From Desulfobacteraceae bacterium (GTDB lineage: Bacteria; Desulfobacterota; Desulfobacteria; Desulfobacterales; Desulfosalsimonadaceae), in contig JAABTJ010000014.1 of the NCBI GenBank assembly GCA_011389935.1, forward strand, positions 20,178 through 84,177: a DNA stretch of 64,000 nt, read 5' to 3'. Both the position numbers and the translations under genes were made by a program. The notes under the pieces were generated by a model, which saw only the letters and a program-made list of their open reading frames with translations, ran no database searches and was not told the origin of the DNA. Numbering within the stretch: the first letter of the stretch is position 1; every line of letters starts with the position of its first letter. Shown here one piece after another: positions 53,392 through 62,507 of the stretch.

Positions 53392-54045
53392 TCAAAACAT
53401 TTTGAATATTTGTTGAACCAGTTTCTCAATTCCCTCCGCAACTTCCGCAATGCCGGGGCCAAGCATGTATGCCGGCGTTGACACCAGCCTGTTTTTTTCG
53501 TCAACATGGATCATGTGTACGGAACACACATTGTGCCCGCCGCCCATTGCCTCGATCGCGTCTGCCGTGCCGAGGTCATTTCCGATGCTTACTTCCGGGC
53601 GCCTGTCTTTCAGAACACCCGCCAGTACCACCGGAGAAATGCAGATGGCGCCAACGGGTTTTTTTGCCTCTGTCATTTCTGTAATCAGTCGGTGCACTTC
53701 CGGGTGAATATCCGCATCCTTGCCCTTGATGGCAAAATTGCTGAGATTTTTGGCGGCCCCGAAACCGCCGGGCAGAATCAGGGCATCGATGTCTGCAGCG
53801 CGTATATCCTTTAGATCGCGGATTTCCCCGCGTGCAATACGGGCGGATTCTACAAGAACATTTCTTTTTTCATCAGCGGCTTCCCCTGTGAGATGATTGA
53901 CAACATGGTATTGATCGATGTCTGGCGCCATGCAAAGGGATTTTCCCCCCTTTCTTGCGATCGCCAACAAGGTGATTACTGCCTCGTGAATTTCAGAGCC
54001 ATCGTAAACGCCGCATCCGGAAAGCAAAACACCGATTTTTTTCAT
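53392..54045 (-). CDS. elbB: ElbB-like isoprenoid-associated glyoxalase (DJ-1/PfpI superfamily)
   Basis: A 217-residue protein of the ElbB group of class I glutamine-amidotransferase-like proteins. It shows KKIGVLLSGCGVYDGSEIHEAV, LILPGGFGAAKNLSNFAIKG, KPVGAICISPVVLAGVL with the nucleophile-elbow Cys, and a conserved C-terminal GHNVCSVHMIHVDEKNRLVSTPAYMLG. Family members have glyoxalase activity in vitro and were linked to isoprenoid synthesis. ATG 54045 with AAGGGG upstream is chosen over the TTG five codons earlier. It stands on its own strand after repeat copy D. Confidence 0.88.
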   Translation of the reverse strand: MKKIGVLLSGCGVYDGSEIHEAVITLLAIARKGGKSLCMAPDIDQYHVVNHLTGEAADEKRNVLVESARIARGEIRDLKDIRAADIDALILPGGFGAAKNLSNFAIKGKDADIHPEVHRLITEMTEAKKPVGAICISPVVLAGVLKDRRPEVSIGNDLGTADAIEAMGGGHNVCSVHMIHVDEKNRLVSTPAYMLGPGIAEVAEGIEKLVQQIFKMF

Positions 54046-54200
54046 GTCCGACCCCTTCAACGAAATAAAAGAAAGACCAATCCAGAAGATGCCAGTTTAT
54101 CAATGTAGGTCATTGTCGTCAACAGGCAACCATACGACATGCAGGAACGGCCGGGACAAAAACAGACGTATTGTGCCGTTTTTTTTCAAACAGAAATTTT

Positions 54201-54494
54201 TCAGGGCGTAATTCTTTCAATCACTTTGCCGCTGGCGTCTGTCAGGAAAATCAGAAAACCGTTGTTGCGTGCGTCTTCACACAAAACATCAAACAAAACG
54301 GCCTGCACTTCGTACTTTCTGTTGTTTCTTCTGGGCATGTTAACAAGACAGGACAAAGCATCTTCCTTGGTATCGAATGCCGGTATATATGATATGTCGG
54401 CATCCGTATCATGCAGTCCCACAAATTTTTCATCTCCGCCCGGGTCTTCCACCGCAACATAAATCCATCTGTCTTTTTCATCTACATTCGTCAT
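54201..54494 (-). CDS. Small unknown protein, 97 residues
   Basis: A hypothetical soluble protein (MTNVDEKDRWIYVAVEDPGG ...). It alternates strands and a helix (DTKEDALSCLVNMPRRNNRKY) and ends in a Thr/Ile-rich strand. I do not recognise it. AAAAGGTGA lies 5 nt before the ATG and overlaps the stop of the upstream 46-codon frame, which supports both as real genes. Base composition is like that of its neighbours. Confidence 0.6.
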   Translation of the reverse strand: MTNVDEKDRWIYVAVEDPGGDEKFVGLHDTDADISYIPAFDTKEDALSCLVNMPRRNNRKYEVQAVLFDVLCEDARNNGFLIFLTDASGKVIERITP

Positions 54495-54498
54495 TTAT

Positions 54499-54639
54499 TC
54501 ACCTTTTACAATATTGCACCAGATATTGTTCGCCAATGACCTGTTTACAAGCGATCTCAAAAAAATCTTTTGCCCCAATATCTTCGTTGGCGGTGAAATT
54601 TAAATCCTCGGAATACTGCAGTATGCCTCCGGTTACCAT
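54499..54639 (-). CDS. Very small unknown protein, 46 residues
   Basis: The start ATG 54639 has a perfect GGAGGTGAA ribosome binding site, and the frame ends with KR-stop, whose last bases form part of the ribosome binding site of the next gene. The product, MVTGGILQYSEDLNFTANED followed by a helix-like FFEIACKQVIGEQY, has no feature I recognise. The frame is open upstream to 54726, but without a ribosome binding site. Translational coupling with the 97-residue gene is likely. Confidence 0.5.
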   Translation of the reverse strand: MVTGGILQYSEDLNFTANEDIGAKDFFEIACKQVIGEQYLVQYCKR

Positions 54640-55042
54640 TTCACCTCCGCCTTGATCTTGAACCAAAATCCTTTTTTTGAGATGGCTTGTAGCCCTGCAG
54701 AATAAAGGTCGCTTTAATGGCGGCAATTATATACAATTCATCACGGCTGTCCAAAACAATTTAACAATTTGTGAGATATAAAAAAAAGGAAACTGCCGGA
54801 CATCCGCATGTTGCCCCATACTGTTATTGACACGTCAACGCCTTTTGGTTTATTTGTTTTATATGAAATTATTCCCTATATTCAGTAAAAGAGCTAATTA
54901 ATCAATTGGTTAAAACCATTATACACTCAGGGTATGCCATAATAGCGGCATGGTTGAACAGCAACGCACCAGAAAGCATGGAGATGATACGGTTTTCTCT
55001 TCATGCTTTTTACGTCGTGCCGCCCCATGAAGGCCCCGCGTT
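54640..55042. promoter_or_regulatory. Divergent region before the phosphoesterase gene
   Basis: About 400 AT-rich bases. A hairpin pairs aaagcatg with catgcttt (54973-55009) and is followed by TTTTT, like a rho-independent terminator just before the phosphoesterase; a smaller one pairs atgcc with ggcat near 54933-54951. A TTGACA lies at 54827, but no good -10 follows at the right distance. A 26-codon frame near 54950 has no ribosome binding site. Confidence 0.35.
54973..55012 (+). terminator. Terminator-like hairpin directly upstream of the phosphoesterase gene
   Basis: Stem aaagcatg-gaga/tctc-catgcttt (with two mismatched bases) and a loop of about ten bases, followed by a short T-run. It may be an attenuator in the leader of the next gene, since no obvious plus-strand gene ends before it. 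Confidence 0.45.
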
Positions 55043-55714
55043 TTGACAACCACTGCCGTACACGACAGAAAATGTGCGCACCATTTGTCGGGCCGTATCG
55101 GTTTGATCGCCGATTCGCATGGGAGGACGTCGCCTCTTGTGAAGGCAATTGATGCACTGGCCGGCAGAAATGTCGGAGAATTCATTCACCTTGGCGATTT
55201 TTTTGATTCCATATATACCAAAAAGGTATCCGAAGTGCTATCCATCCTCCGAAAGAATCGCATTCGGACCGTAAAAGGGAACAATGATTACCAGGTTGAA
55301 AAAATGCTCGAAAGCGGGGCCTTGCATAACTTTGAAAACCCAAAGGACGCATGCCTTGCTTTTTTGAAAGAAACGCCGTTATTATACGTCAACGGAAACG
55401 CATGTTTTTCGCATTCAATGCCATTTGACACGATACGATCGTTTTATGAGCCCATTGATATCGGTACAACGGAGCGGGCCGCGGAGATTTTTAAAAAAAC
55501 GTCCTGCCATGTCCTTTTTTGCGGGCATTCCCACAGACCTGTATTTTTCAGGTACAGGCGCGGAAGGGTCATCCGCAAGCAGGTCGCGGCCGGCGACCGG
55601 GTCCGCATCAATCCACAGGAACGATTTATTTTTATTGTGGGGTCGGCCGAAAATGGCGAGTGCGGGTTGTATAACACCGTGGAGTCTTTTTATGAACGTA
55701 TTGTATTTGAGTGA
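55043..55714 (+). CDS. Calcineurin-like metallophosphoesterase (YfcE type)
   Basis: About 209-223 residues. Phosphoesterase motifs: GLIADSHG (DXH), IHLGDFFD (GD), VKGNND (GNXD), FSHS and FCGHSHRP (GHXH). It resembles bacterial YfcE/MJ0936 phosphodiesterases; the substrate is unknown, and a cyclic nucleotide is possible. The start is unclear: only TTG codons are in frame (55043 or 55085; similarity starts near the latter), and neither has a good ribosome binding site. A terminator-like hairpin lies directly upstream. It ends about 85 nt before the large activase-like gene on the same strand. Confidence 0.75.
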   Translation: MTTTAVHDRKCAHHLSGRIGLIADSHGRTSPLVKAIDALAGRNVGEFIHLGDFFDSIYTKKVSEVLSILRKNRIRTVKGNNDYQVEKMLESGALHNFENPKDACLAFLKETPLLYVNGNACFSHSMPFDTIRSFYEPIDIGTTERAAEIFKKTSCHVLFCGHSHRPVFFRYRRGRVIRKQVAAGDRVRINPQERFIFIVGSAENGECGLYNTVESFYERIVFE

Positions 55715-55798
55715 TTCATCTTATGCGCTGGCAGATTGAATGGCCAGCATCACCGGATTTGTAAGGATACCCAGATCACAGAAACTCGGAAGAACCTC

Positions 55799-58700
55799 AT
55801 GACAGCTACTTTAGACACGCTTGGTATATGTATAGGCGCATCCACCGTTTCGATTGTGCACGTTCAGGCGTCCGCAGGACATGGAAAAAATGGTTTTTTG
55901 AATTCCCCGCTTTCCATTGTGGCTCAATTTTCAAGGTCACACGGCGGAGATCCCAGGAAAACGCTTCTGGAGATACTGGCGCAGGTGGAGTTGAACCGTA
56001 TTGATCGCATCGTTGCCACGGGCCGGCACTTTCGAAATTTCGTCAATCTTTCGACCATTTCCGAGCCCGAAGCAGTGGAATTGGCCTACAAATATGCAAA
56101 GCCGGAGGACAAATCGTCTCCTGCCATTGTTTCCTGCGGCGGCGAAACGTTCATGGTGTATGCGCTTGATGATTACGGTCGTATCTCCAATGTTCTGACA
56201 GGAAACAAATGCGCTTCAGGAACGGGCGAATTTTTTATCCAGCAGGTCCGGCGGATGGGAATTACGCTCGAAGAAGCCGCGCACTGGTCTTCTTCTGAAA
56301 AGCCCTATGAGGTTTCCGGCCGCTGCTCGGTCTTCTGCAAATCCGACTGCACCCATGCCATCAATAAAGGGGTCCCCAGGTCCAGGGTTACTGCGGGACT
56401 CTGCCGGATGATGGCCAACAAGGTCCTGGAGCTGGTCAAAAACATTCCCAATGAAAACATGATGATCGTTGGTGGTTCCACACGAAACCACAGGATGATC
56501 GAATATCTGAAACAACCCCTGCCCGGCCTGATCATACCGGATTGCGCCACTTATTTTGAAGCCATGGGCGCCGCCCTCTGGGGTCTTGACAATGAAACAA
56601 AGCCGTTTCCCGGTTTTGATCACCTGATCGTTCAGGGGATCGCCTCCTTTGATACGCTTGATGCACTGAAAAATTATGAGCACATGGTGGAGTTCAAAAC
56701 CATGAAAAAAGGGAGCCCCGCGGCAGGAGACACCTGCATCCTTGGATTGGACGTGGGGTCGACCACAACCAAGGCGATCCTTTTACGGGTCGATGACAAT
56801 GCCATTGTTGCATCCGTTTATCTTTACACCAACGGTGATCCTGTCGGAGCGTCGCGCGAATGCTACGCAGCGCTCCTTGAACAGGTAAAGAACCATGCAG
56901 ATCCCCGTTCCCTATCCATTACCGGTCTTGGTGTATGCGGTTCCGGCCGCCAGATTGCCGGCCTTCATGCATTGACCAAAGGGGTCATAAACGAAATCAT
57001 CGCCCATGCAGCCGCAGCCGTTCATTTCGACCCGGACGTGGACACGCTTTTTGAAATCGGCGGACAGGACGCCAAATACACGTATATTACAAACGGCGTA
57101 CCGTCAGACTATGCCATGAATGAAGCATGCTCCGCCGGAACCGGCTCTTTTCTGGCGGAATCCGCATATGAAACACTGAATCTCCCGGTTGAAAAAATTG
57201 CAGATGTCGCTGTTACCGGTGATGCGGCGCCGAATTTCAACGACCAGTGCGCCGCTTTTATTGCATCGGATATCAAGACCGCCATTCACGAAGGGGTCAA
57301 CCATGAAAACGTGGTGGCCGGACTGGTCTATTCCATCTGTATGAATTACACCAATCGTGTCAAAGGCAACCGTCCCGTCGGGGAAAAAGTGTTTATGCAG
57401 GGGGGCGTCTGCTACAACCGCGCTGTTCCCCTGGCCATGGCGGCGCTTTCCGGCAAGCCGATCATCGTACCCCCGGAACCCGGGCTCATGGGCGCATACG
57501 GCGTAGCCCTGGAAATCAAAAAGCGCATCAGCATCGGACTGATTGAGAAGGAACAATTCGATCTGGACGTGCTTGCCAATCGTGAAGCCAATTATAAAAG
57601 TACATTTACCTGCAAAGGCGGCAGGGAAAAATGCGACCGCGGCTGTGAGATCGCCGTTATCGAGCTGGAAGGCCAAAACTATGCCTTTGGCGGCGCGTGC
57701 AACCGGTACTACAATATCCGGAACAACATTCAATATGACATCGCGAGTCTGGATCTTGTCGCCGCCAGGGAGCATATGATATTTGAACATTTTGCCCCGA
57801 CGGCCGGCAGCGGCCCCCCGGTAAGGGGGAGGGTGGGCATCAACCGCAGTTTCCTGGTCGACACCTATTACCCGTTTTACGCCACTTTTTTCCGGGAAAT
57901 CGGATTTGAACCGGTTTTGCCGGACACGGTTTCATCAGAGGGAAAGGACAAGCGTAATGCGGCTTTCTGCCATCCTGCCGAAATCGCCCATGGATATTTC
58001 TATTCTCTTTTGCAGATTGACCCCCGGGTAGATTACATCTTTCTTCCCCAGGTCAGGGGTATTCCCACAACCAACAACCATACGGAATCGCAAACCTGTC
58101 CGCTTGTGCAGGCGGAACCTTACTACCTGACAACAACCTACAGGAAAATGCTTTCCCAACTGGAAAGCAGGGGAACGGTTGTTTTAACGCCGTATATCAA
58201 TATGATACAGGGCATTGAGGCCGCAGGCCCCAGCATGATCAAAACCGCATTGGAAATGGGCGTTTCCGCTTCTGTCGCAAACAAGGCGCTGAAAAAGGCC
58301 CTTGACCGGCAGCAGGCCTGCTTTACCGCCATGCAGGACCTCGGAAGAAAGGCCCTTTCCCGATTGGCGGAACATCCCGAAAAAATTGCCGTGATCGTGT
58401 TCGGACGGCCTTATAACGCATTCGTGGAATCCGCCAACATGGGGATTCCGCACAAGATTGCCTCACGGGGGGTACAGGTGATTCCCCTGGACTTTCTTCC
58501 CATAGAAAACGAGCCCTCCAAACGACACATGTACTGGGGAATGGGGCAGAAAATTCTCCAGGCGGCCCGATATGTCAAGCAGCACAAACAGCTTTTCGGG
58601 ACGTATATCACCAATTTCTCCTGCGGTCCTGATTCCTTTATTATCGGCTATTTCCGGAGCATTATGGGGCTGAAGCCGTCTTTGACCCTTGAACTTGACA

Positions 58701-60163
58701 GCCATACCGCCGATGCCGGCATTGAAACCCGGATTGAAGCTTTTCTGGATATCGTCACTGAATACCGGCAGTTATTGATCGGCAGAATGCCTGCCGATTC
58801 AACCGGTTCATTCGCCCCCGCCCGGACCGTGGTAGAAAAAGACAAGCCAAAAGTGATCACTTCTTCCGGTGCGATCCTGCCCATGACGGATCCACGGGTG
58901 AAATTTCTGATTCCCTCCATGGGGCGACTCGGTACGGAACTGTTTGCAGCCGTATTCCGGGATGCCGGTTTTAACGTTGTCCACTCTCCGCCCGCTGACG
59001 AATCGGTGCTGAAAACCGGCCGCGCCAATACATCGTGCAAGGAGTGCCTGCCCTTGATCCTGACCACCGGGAAGCTGCTCAATTACGTGTATAATGAAAA
59101 ACGCGACGATGAGGTGCTGGTCTATTTCATGGCATCCGCATCCGGCCCGTGCCGGTTCGGCCAGTATGCGATTTTCATGGAAGACCTGATCAAACGCCTG
59201 CAGATTCCGGATGTAGCCATTTTTTCCCTGACATCGGACAATTCGTATTACGGCATTGAAGGCAGCTTCAACTATTACAAGGCGTGGTGGGCGATTGTTA
59301 TCTCCGATTTCATGGAAGATGCCCGCTCCATGATTCTGGCCAATGCAGAAGACACCTCCCAGGCAATGGAAATTTTCGAAGCGCAATGGCATCTGATTGT
59401 CAAAGAAATGGAAATGGGGGATTTCAAGTCGATACGCGATCAACTGGAAAAAACAGCCGTCCTGCTGGGAGATATCCCCATGAAACGCCCCCCGTCCGAA
59501 GTGCCGACGATTCTGCTCACCGGAGAGATTTTTGTCCGAAGGGACGGGCTTTCCCGTCAGTATTTGACAGAACGCCTTGCTGAAAAGGGATTTGCCGTAA
59601 TGTGTTCGCCGGTTTCGGAGTGGATCCATTACCTGGAATACAATGCCGGCGTGAACGGCGATGATCACAGGATGACATGGACAGAGAAGCTGAAGTTTTA
59701 CCTGCGTCAAAAATTGATGAAACGATATGAAAAGAAATTGTACCACACGCTCTCCCGGTCAAAGCTGGTCCATTCCCAGAGCGCCGATGTAAAAACCGTT
59801 GTCGAAAATGCAACACCCTATGTTTCTCCGAAATTCAGCGGGGAGGCCATTTTAACCGTCGGCAGCGCCCTGACCGAGATCGCCTCGGAAGTTGCCGGCG
59901 TGATTATTATCGGACCGTTCGGATGTATGCCAAACCGTATATCCGAAGCCATCCTGTCTGAAATTATGACGCGGGCCGACAAGCTTCGGGCAAAAAATGG
60001 CAGTAACGGTCTTGAAAAAGTGCTTTCCGATATAGAGCGACTGCCCTTTCTTGCCATCGAAACCGACGGCTCTCCCTATCCCCAGCTCATAGAGGCAAAG
60101 CTGGAAGCGTTCTGCCTTCATGCCGAGCGCCTTCATGAAAGGATGGTTGCAAACCGTTCCTGA
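55799..60163 (+). CDS. Giant 2-hydroxyacyl-CoA dehydratase activase/dehydratase-like fusion protein
   Basis: A 1454-residue protein. Two BadF/BcrA/HgdC-type ATPase domains come first: residues about 8-290 (with GNKCASGTGEFFIQQVRRMG and a second Cys in GRCSVFCKSD) and about 320-590 (GLDVGSTTTKAILL, NEACSAGTGSFLAE, DQCAAFIASDI). In HgdC the Cys of each such motif binds the shared [4Fe-4S] cluster. A Cys-rich segment (FTCKGGREKCDRGC, about 618-631) and a DUF2229-like part follow, and residues about 1000-1400 resemble HgdB-type dehydratase parts. Such long fused proteins are widespread in anaerobes; no substrate is known to me. Start ATG 55799 is preferred to 55736. No classical hgdAB genes are near. 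Confidence 0.82.
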   Translation: MTATLDTLGICIGASTVSIVHVQASAGHGKNGFLNSPLSIVAQFSRSHGGDPRKTLLEILAQVELNRIDRIVATGRHFRNFVNLSTISEPEAVELAYKYAKPEDKSSPAIVSCGGETFMVYALDDYGRISNVLTGNKCASGTGEFFIQQVRRMGITLEEAAHWSSSEKPYEVSGRCSVFCKSDCTHAINKGVPRSRVTAGLCRMMANKVLELVKNIPNENMMIVGGSTRNHRMIEYLKQPLPGLIIPDCATYFEAMGAALWGLDNETKPFPGFDHLIVQGIASFDTLDALKNYEHMVEFKTMKKGSPAAGDTCILGLDVGSTTTKAILLRVDDNAIVASVYLYTNGDPVGASRECYAALLEQVKNHADPRSLSITGLGVCGSGRQIAGLHALTKGVINEIIAHAAAAVHFDPDVDTLFEIGGQDAKYTYITNGVPSDYAMNEACSAGTGSFLAESAYETLNLPVEKIADVAVTGDAAPNFNDQCAAFIASDIKTAIHEGVNHENVVAGLVYSICMNYTNRVKGNRPVGEKVFMQGGVCYNRAVPLAMAALSGKPIIVPPEPGLMGAYGVALEIKKRISIGLIEKEQFDLDVLANREANYKSTFTCKGGREKCDRGCEIAVIELEGQNYAFGGACNRYYNIRNNIQYDIASLDLVAAREHMIFEHFAPTAGSGPPVRGRVGINRSFLVDTYYPFYATFFREIGFEPVLPDTVSSEGKDKRNAAFCHPAEIAHGYFYSLLQIDPRVDYIFLPQVRGIPTTNNHTESQTCPLVQAEPYYLTTTYRKMLSQLESRGTVVLTPYINMIQGIEAAGPSMIKTALEMGVSASVANKALKKALDRQQACFTAMQDLGRKALSRLAEHPEKIAVIVFGRPYNAFVESANMGIPHKIASRGVQVIPLDFLPIENEPSKRHMYWGMGQKILQAARYVKQHKQLFGTYITNFSCGPDSFIIGYFRSIMGLKPSLTLELDSHTADAGIETRIEAFLDIVTEYRQLLIGRMPADSTGSFAPARTVVEKDKPKVITSSGAILPMTDPRVKFLIPSMGRLGTELFAAVFRDAGFNVVHSPPADESVLKTGRANTSCKECLPLILTTGKLLNYVYNEKRDDEVLVYFMASASGPCRFGQYAIFMEDLIKRLQIPDVAIFSLTSDNSYYGIEGSFNYYKAWWAIVISDFMEDARSMILANAEDTSQAMEIFEAQWHLIVKEMEMGDFKSIRDQLEKTAVLLGDIPMKRPPSEVPTILLTGEIFVRRDGLSRQYLTERLAEKGFAVMCSPVSEWIHYLEYNAGVNGDDHRMTWTEKLKFYLRQKLMKRYEKKLYHTLSRSKLVHSQSADVKTVVENATPYVSPKFSGEAILTVGSALTEIASEVAGVIIIGPFGCMPNRISEAILSEIMTRADKLRAKNGSNGLEKVLSDIERLPFLAIETDGSPYPQLIEAKLEAFCLHAERLHERMVANRS

Positions 60164-60229
60164 CACGGTTGTCCGCCTTCGGACCGGGCATCCCTCCTTT
60201 TCAGCGGTCTTTCCCGGTCCGGACGGATA

Positions 60230-60928
60230 TTATTTGTGCCCCACCGGAATCATATATACCGGGTGCGTGTGTTTATCGATCTTCAGGATTTCCCGCATCA
60301 CCTCGTCGTCAAATGCGCCGATGGGGACATGCCCCAGGCCCATTGCCTCGGCTTGCAGCAGGAGGTTCTGGGCGGCATGCCCGGCTTCCATAAGCACATA
60401 CTGCATTCCCCTCTTTCCGTATTTTTCCATTGTCCTGGGAAATACTCCGGTAAAGAGGAATACGGCCGACGCCCTTCTAACGGCGGACTGCTGCAGCGCC
60501 GCGTCCCACAGGCTTGAACGATGATCCCCGCCAATAATGATTTCCAGGTCATGGGATTCCGCTCGATAATGATACAGCCCCGGAGGCAGTTTTTCCACGT
60601 TGCCGGCCGCCAGGTAAATTTCAAGCGGGTACAGGGCTCCGGCAGACGGCGCAGCTCGAAAACCGCCTTTGCCCGTAATCCCCTGTGCGGCCCAGAGCAT
60701 CTGGGCGACATCCTGGAGAGTGAGCGGTTTTTCTGAAAAGGATCTTGTAGAGCGCCGGTTTGACAGCGCCTTTTCAACGGATACGGCACTGTCCTTAACC
60801 GGTTCGGGAAGTGGAATAATTCCGGAATCGGTGTCTTGTTTCATGGCATACCCCTTTTCGGTAATCCCTATGGGTCCTGCGATCAGGATCCATATCGTCA
60901 AAGAAACGGTCAATAAGACCATTTTCAT
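60230..60928 (-). CDS. Exported SagB-type nitroreductase-family protein
   Basis: A 232-residue flavoprotein-like oxidoreductase of the SagB/ThcOx branch. The N-terminal 20 residues are hydrophobic (VLLTVSLTIWILIAG) and form a signal peptide or anchor. The enzyme part has LSNRRSTRSFSEKPLTLQDVAQMLWAAQG, FRAAPSAGALYPLEIYL (FMN site), QYVLMEAGHAAQNLLLQAEAMGLG and the end YMIPVGHK. ATG 60928 has AGGAGGAG 5 nt upstream; the frame continues upstream without support. FMN enzymes of this group act in thiazole/oxazole oxidation or unknown reductions. It sits 152 nt after an acyltransferase gene. Confidence 0.85.
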   Translation of the reverse strand: MKMVLLTVSLTIWILIAGPIGITEKGYAMKQDTDSGIIPLPEPVKDSAVSVEKALSNRRSTRSFSEKPLTLQDVAQMLWAAQGITGKGGFRAAPSAGALYPLEIYLAAGNVEKLPPGLYHYRAESHDLEIIIGGDHRSSLWDAALQQSAVRRASAVFLFTGVFPRTMEKYGKRGMQYVLMEAGHAAQNLLLQAEAMGLGHVPIGAFDDEVMREILKIDKHTHPVYMIPVGHK

Positions 60929-60997
60929 CGGGCTCCTCCTTGTTTTCCGCATTTTTTTCTCCCCATTGGGTACACAGTAAGGTGGCGGATGATTTGA

Positions 60998-61025
60998 CCC
61001 TTTCCCGGCATGCGCCGGGAAAGGG
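60998..61025. repeat. Perfect 12-bp inverted repeat between the acyltransferase and the SagB-like gene
   Basis: ccctttcccggc and gccgggaaaggg flank a four-base loop (atgc). No T-run follows on either strand, so it is not a simple terminator; it may stabilise or process the minus-strand transcript. Confidence 0.75.
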
Positions 61026-61079
61026 AACTTGGCAATTATATAAAATTGCATATAATGCCTGCAACTATAATAGATTTCT

Positions 61080-62432
61080 TTAATGGGAGATACGTTCCGG
61101 CGATTTCCATGGTCGAAAATCGATCGGGTAACCGGCTGCACCGAGACGGCACAAGACGACGGCAAGATCGTACAGACCGCTGTTTTTTCCGGCGGACGCA
61201 TCCATGGAAAAGGCGGTAAAGACAGATCCCTTGAGTGTCGAATGCACCAGTCCGGTTAAGACGTTTTTCGGCCCGACCTCGACAAAAACGCGTATTCCGT
61301 CCGAATGCATATTCATGATTTGATCCATGAAGTGGACCGGACTCTCCAAATGTTTTCCCAAAAGATGAGCGGCCTCTTTTTCATCTGCGGGATAGGGGAG
61401 GGCGGTTTTGTTCGAATACACGGGAATGGGTCCGGGCAGTATCTCGATCTGCCGTATTTTTTGGCGAAAACCGTCAGCCGCGTTGAAAACGAGGCGGCTG
61501 TGGAAAGCCGCTGCCACCGGCAAAAGCATTGCACGGATCCGGTTTTCCCGGCAGATGTGGACCATTTTTTCTATTTCATCGCTGCTTCCGGACAATACAC
61601 CCTGTTCCGGGGAGTTCTTGTTGGCAAGCACAACATCCACGCCGGTTGATTTGACAAGCTGACCAATCATGTCCGGGTGGGCTTTTACGGCAAGCATCTG
61701 CCCCTTGTCCGTACCGGCGGCATCGGCCATCAGGCGTCCCCGCCACACGGAAAGACGGAGAAAATCGTTTTCAGAGATGCGCTTTCCGGCGCAAAGCGCA
61801 CTTAATTCGCCGTAGCTGTGCCCTGCTGCGGCATCCGGAAACAGACGGTACATGGACAGGATGTATGTCATGATCAGGCTTATGGTGCCGATGGCGGGCT
61901 GCGCAACGTCTGTTTGTCGAAGAAGGTCTTCCTGCCGGTTTTTATCGGTTTTGTCCTTGGGCGCCTCCGGATACATATACTCCCATAGCGTCTGTTCATG
62001 GTCAAACAGGGCTTCCATTCGATCAATGACGGTTTGCGCCCGGGGGAAGGCATTGACCAGGTCACGCCCCATGGCAATATACTGGCTCCCTTGGCCGGGG
62101 AACAGGAAGGCGATTTTCCCCGGCGGTTTGTCCTCGCCGTAGAATATGCCGGCAAATTGCGCAGTATCGATTTCTCCCGGGGAATCGAGGGCGCGTAGGG
62201 CATTTTTCAGGCAATCCGGCAGGAGGGCACCCGGGGGCACAACCATGGCAAGCCTGGAAAAATCCTCCGGGTTGAATGCCTCTCTTGATCGTTTGGCCAA
62301 TTCCGCAAGGTCTTGCATTGCGTCGGGTTTTTCATATTCAGAAAGCATTTCGGCAGCCACGGCTTTGACAGCATCCCTGCTGTTTCCCGAAAAAGTAAAA
62401 ATTTCCATATCGTTTGAATCGTCGGTTCTCAT
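61080..62432 (-). CDS. Free-standing acyltransferase of the PKS/FabD type
   Basis: A 450-residue protein. Residues about 105-430 are an acyltransferase domain of the malonyl-CoA/PKS type: IAFLFPGQGSQYIAMGRDL, AAAGHSYGELSAL (Ser nucleophile in GHSXG), and AAFHSRLV (catalytic His and a malonyl-type FHS). The first 100 residues (MEIFTFSGNSRDAVKAVAAEM, EAFNPEDFSRLAMVV) resemble the linker that precedes AT domains in polyketide or PUFA synthases, so it could act in trans on such an enzyme. No ketosynthase or ACP gene is nearby. ATG 62432 follows AAGGAG. The gene is preceded by an alpha/beta hydrolase gene on the same strand. Confidence 0.82.
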   Translation of the reverse strand: MRTDDSNDMEIFTFSGNSRDAVKAVAAEMLSEYEKPDAMQDLAELAKRSREAFNPEDFSRLAMVVPPGALLPDCLKNALRALDSPGEIDTAQFAGIFYGEDKPPGKIAFLFPGQGSQYIAMGRDLVNAFPRAQTVIDRMEALFDHEQTLWEYMYPEAPKDKTDKNRQEDLLRQTDVAQPAIGTISLIMTYILSMYRLFPDAAAGHSYGELSALCAGKRISENDFLRLSVWRGRLMADAAGTDKGQMLAVKAHPDMIGQLVKSTGVDVVLANKNSPEQGVLSGSSDEIEKMVHICRENRIRAMLLPVAAAFHSRLVFNAADGFRQKIRQIEILPGPIPVYSNKTALPYPADEKEAAHLLGKHLESPVHFMDQIMNMHSDGIRVFVEVGPKNVLTGLVHSTLKGSVFTAFSMDASAGKNSGLYDLAVVLCRLGAAGYPIDFRPWKSPERISH

Positions 62433-62507
62433 CAAAGCAGCTCCTTACGCATTGTCAATACCGTATGTATCGCTGAAAGGGGAAAAACCGGTTTTTCCGC
62501 TTTCCGG

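Noticed and set aside
54827..54855. TTGACA as a promoter upstream of the phosphoesterase
   Set aside because: The -35 is perfect, but the hexamers 16-18 bases on match the -10 consensus poorly; likewise the TTGACA at 39216.
54950..55030. 26-codon plus-strand frame in the leader of the phosphoesterase gene
   Set aside because: No ribosome binding site, no conservation evidence; it could be a leader peptide but nothing supports that.
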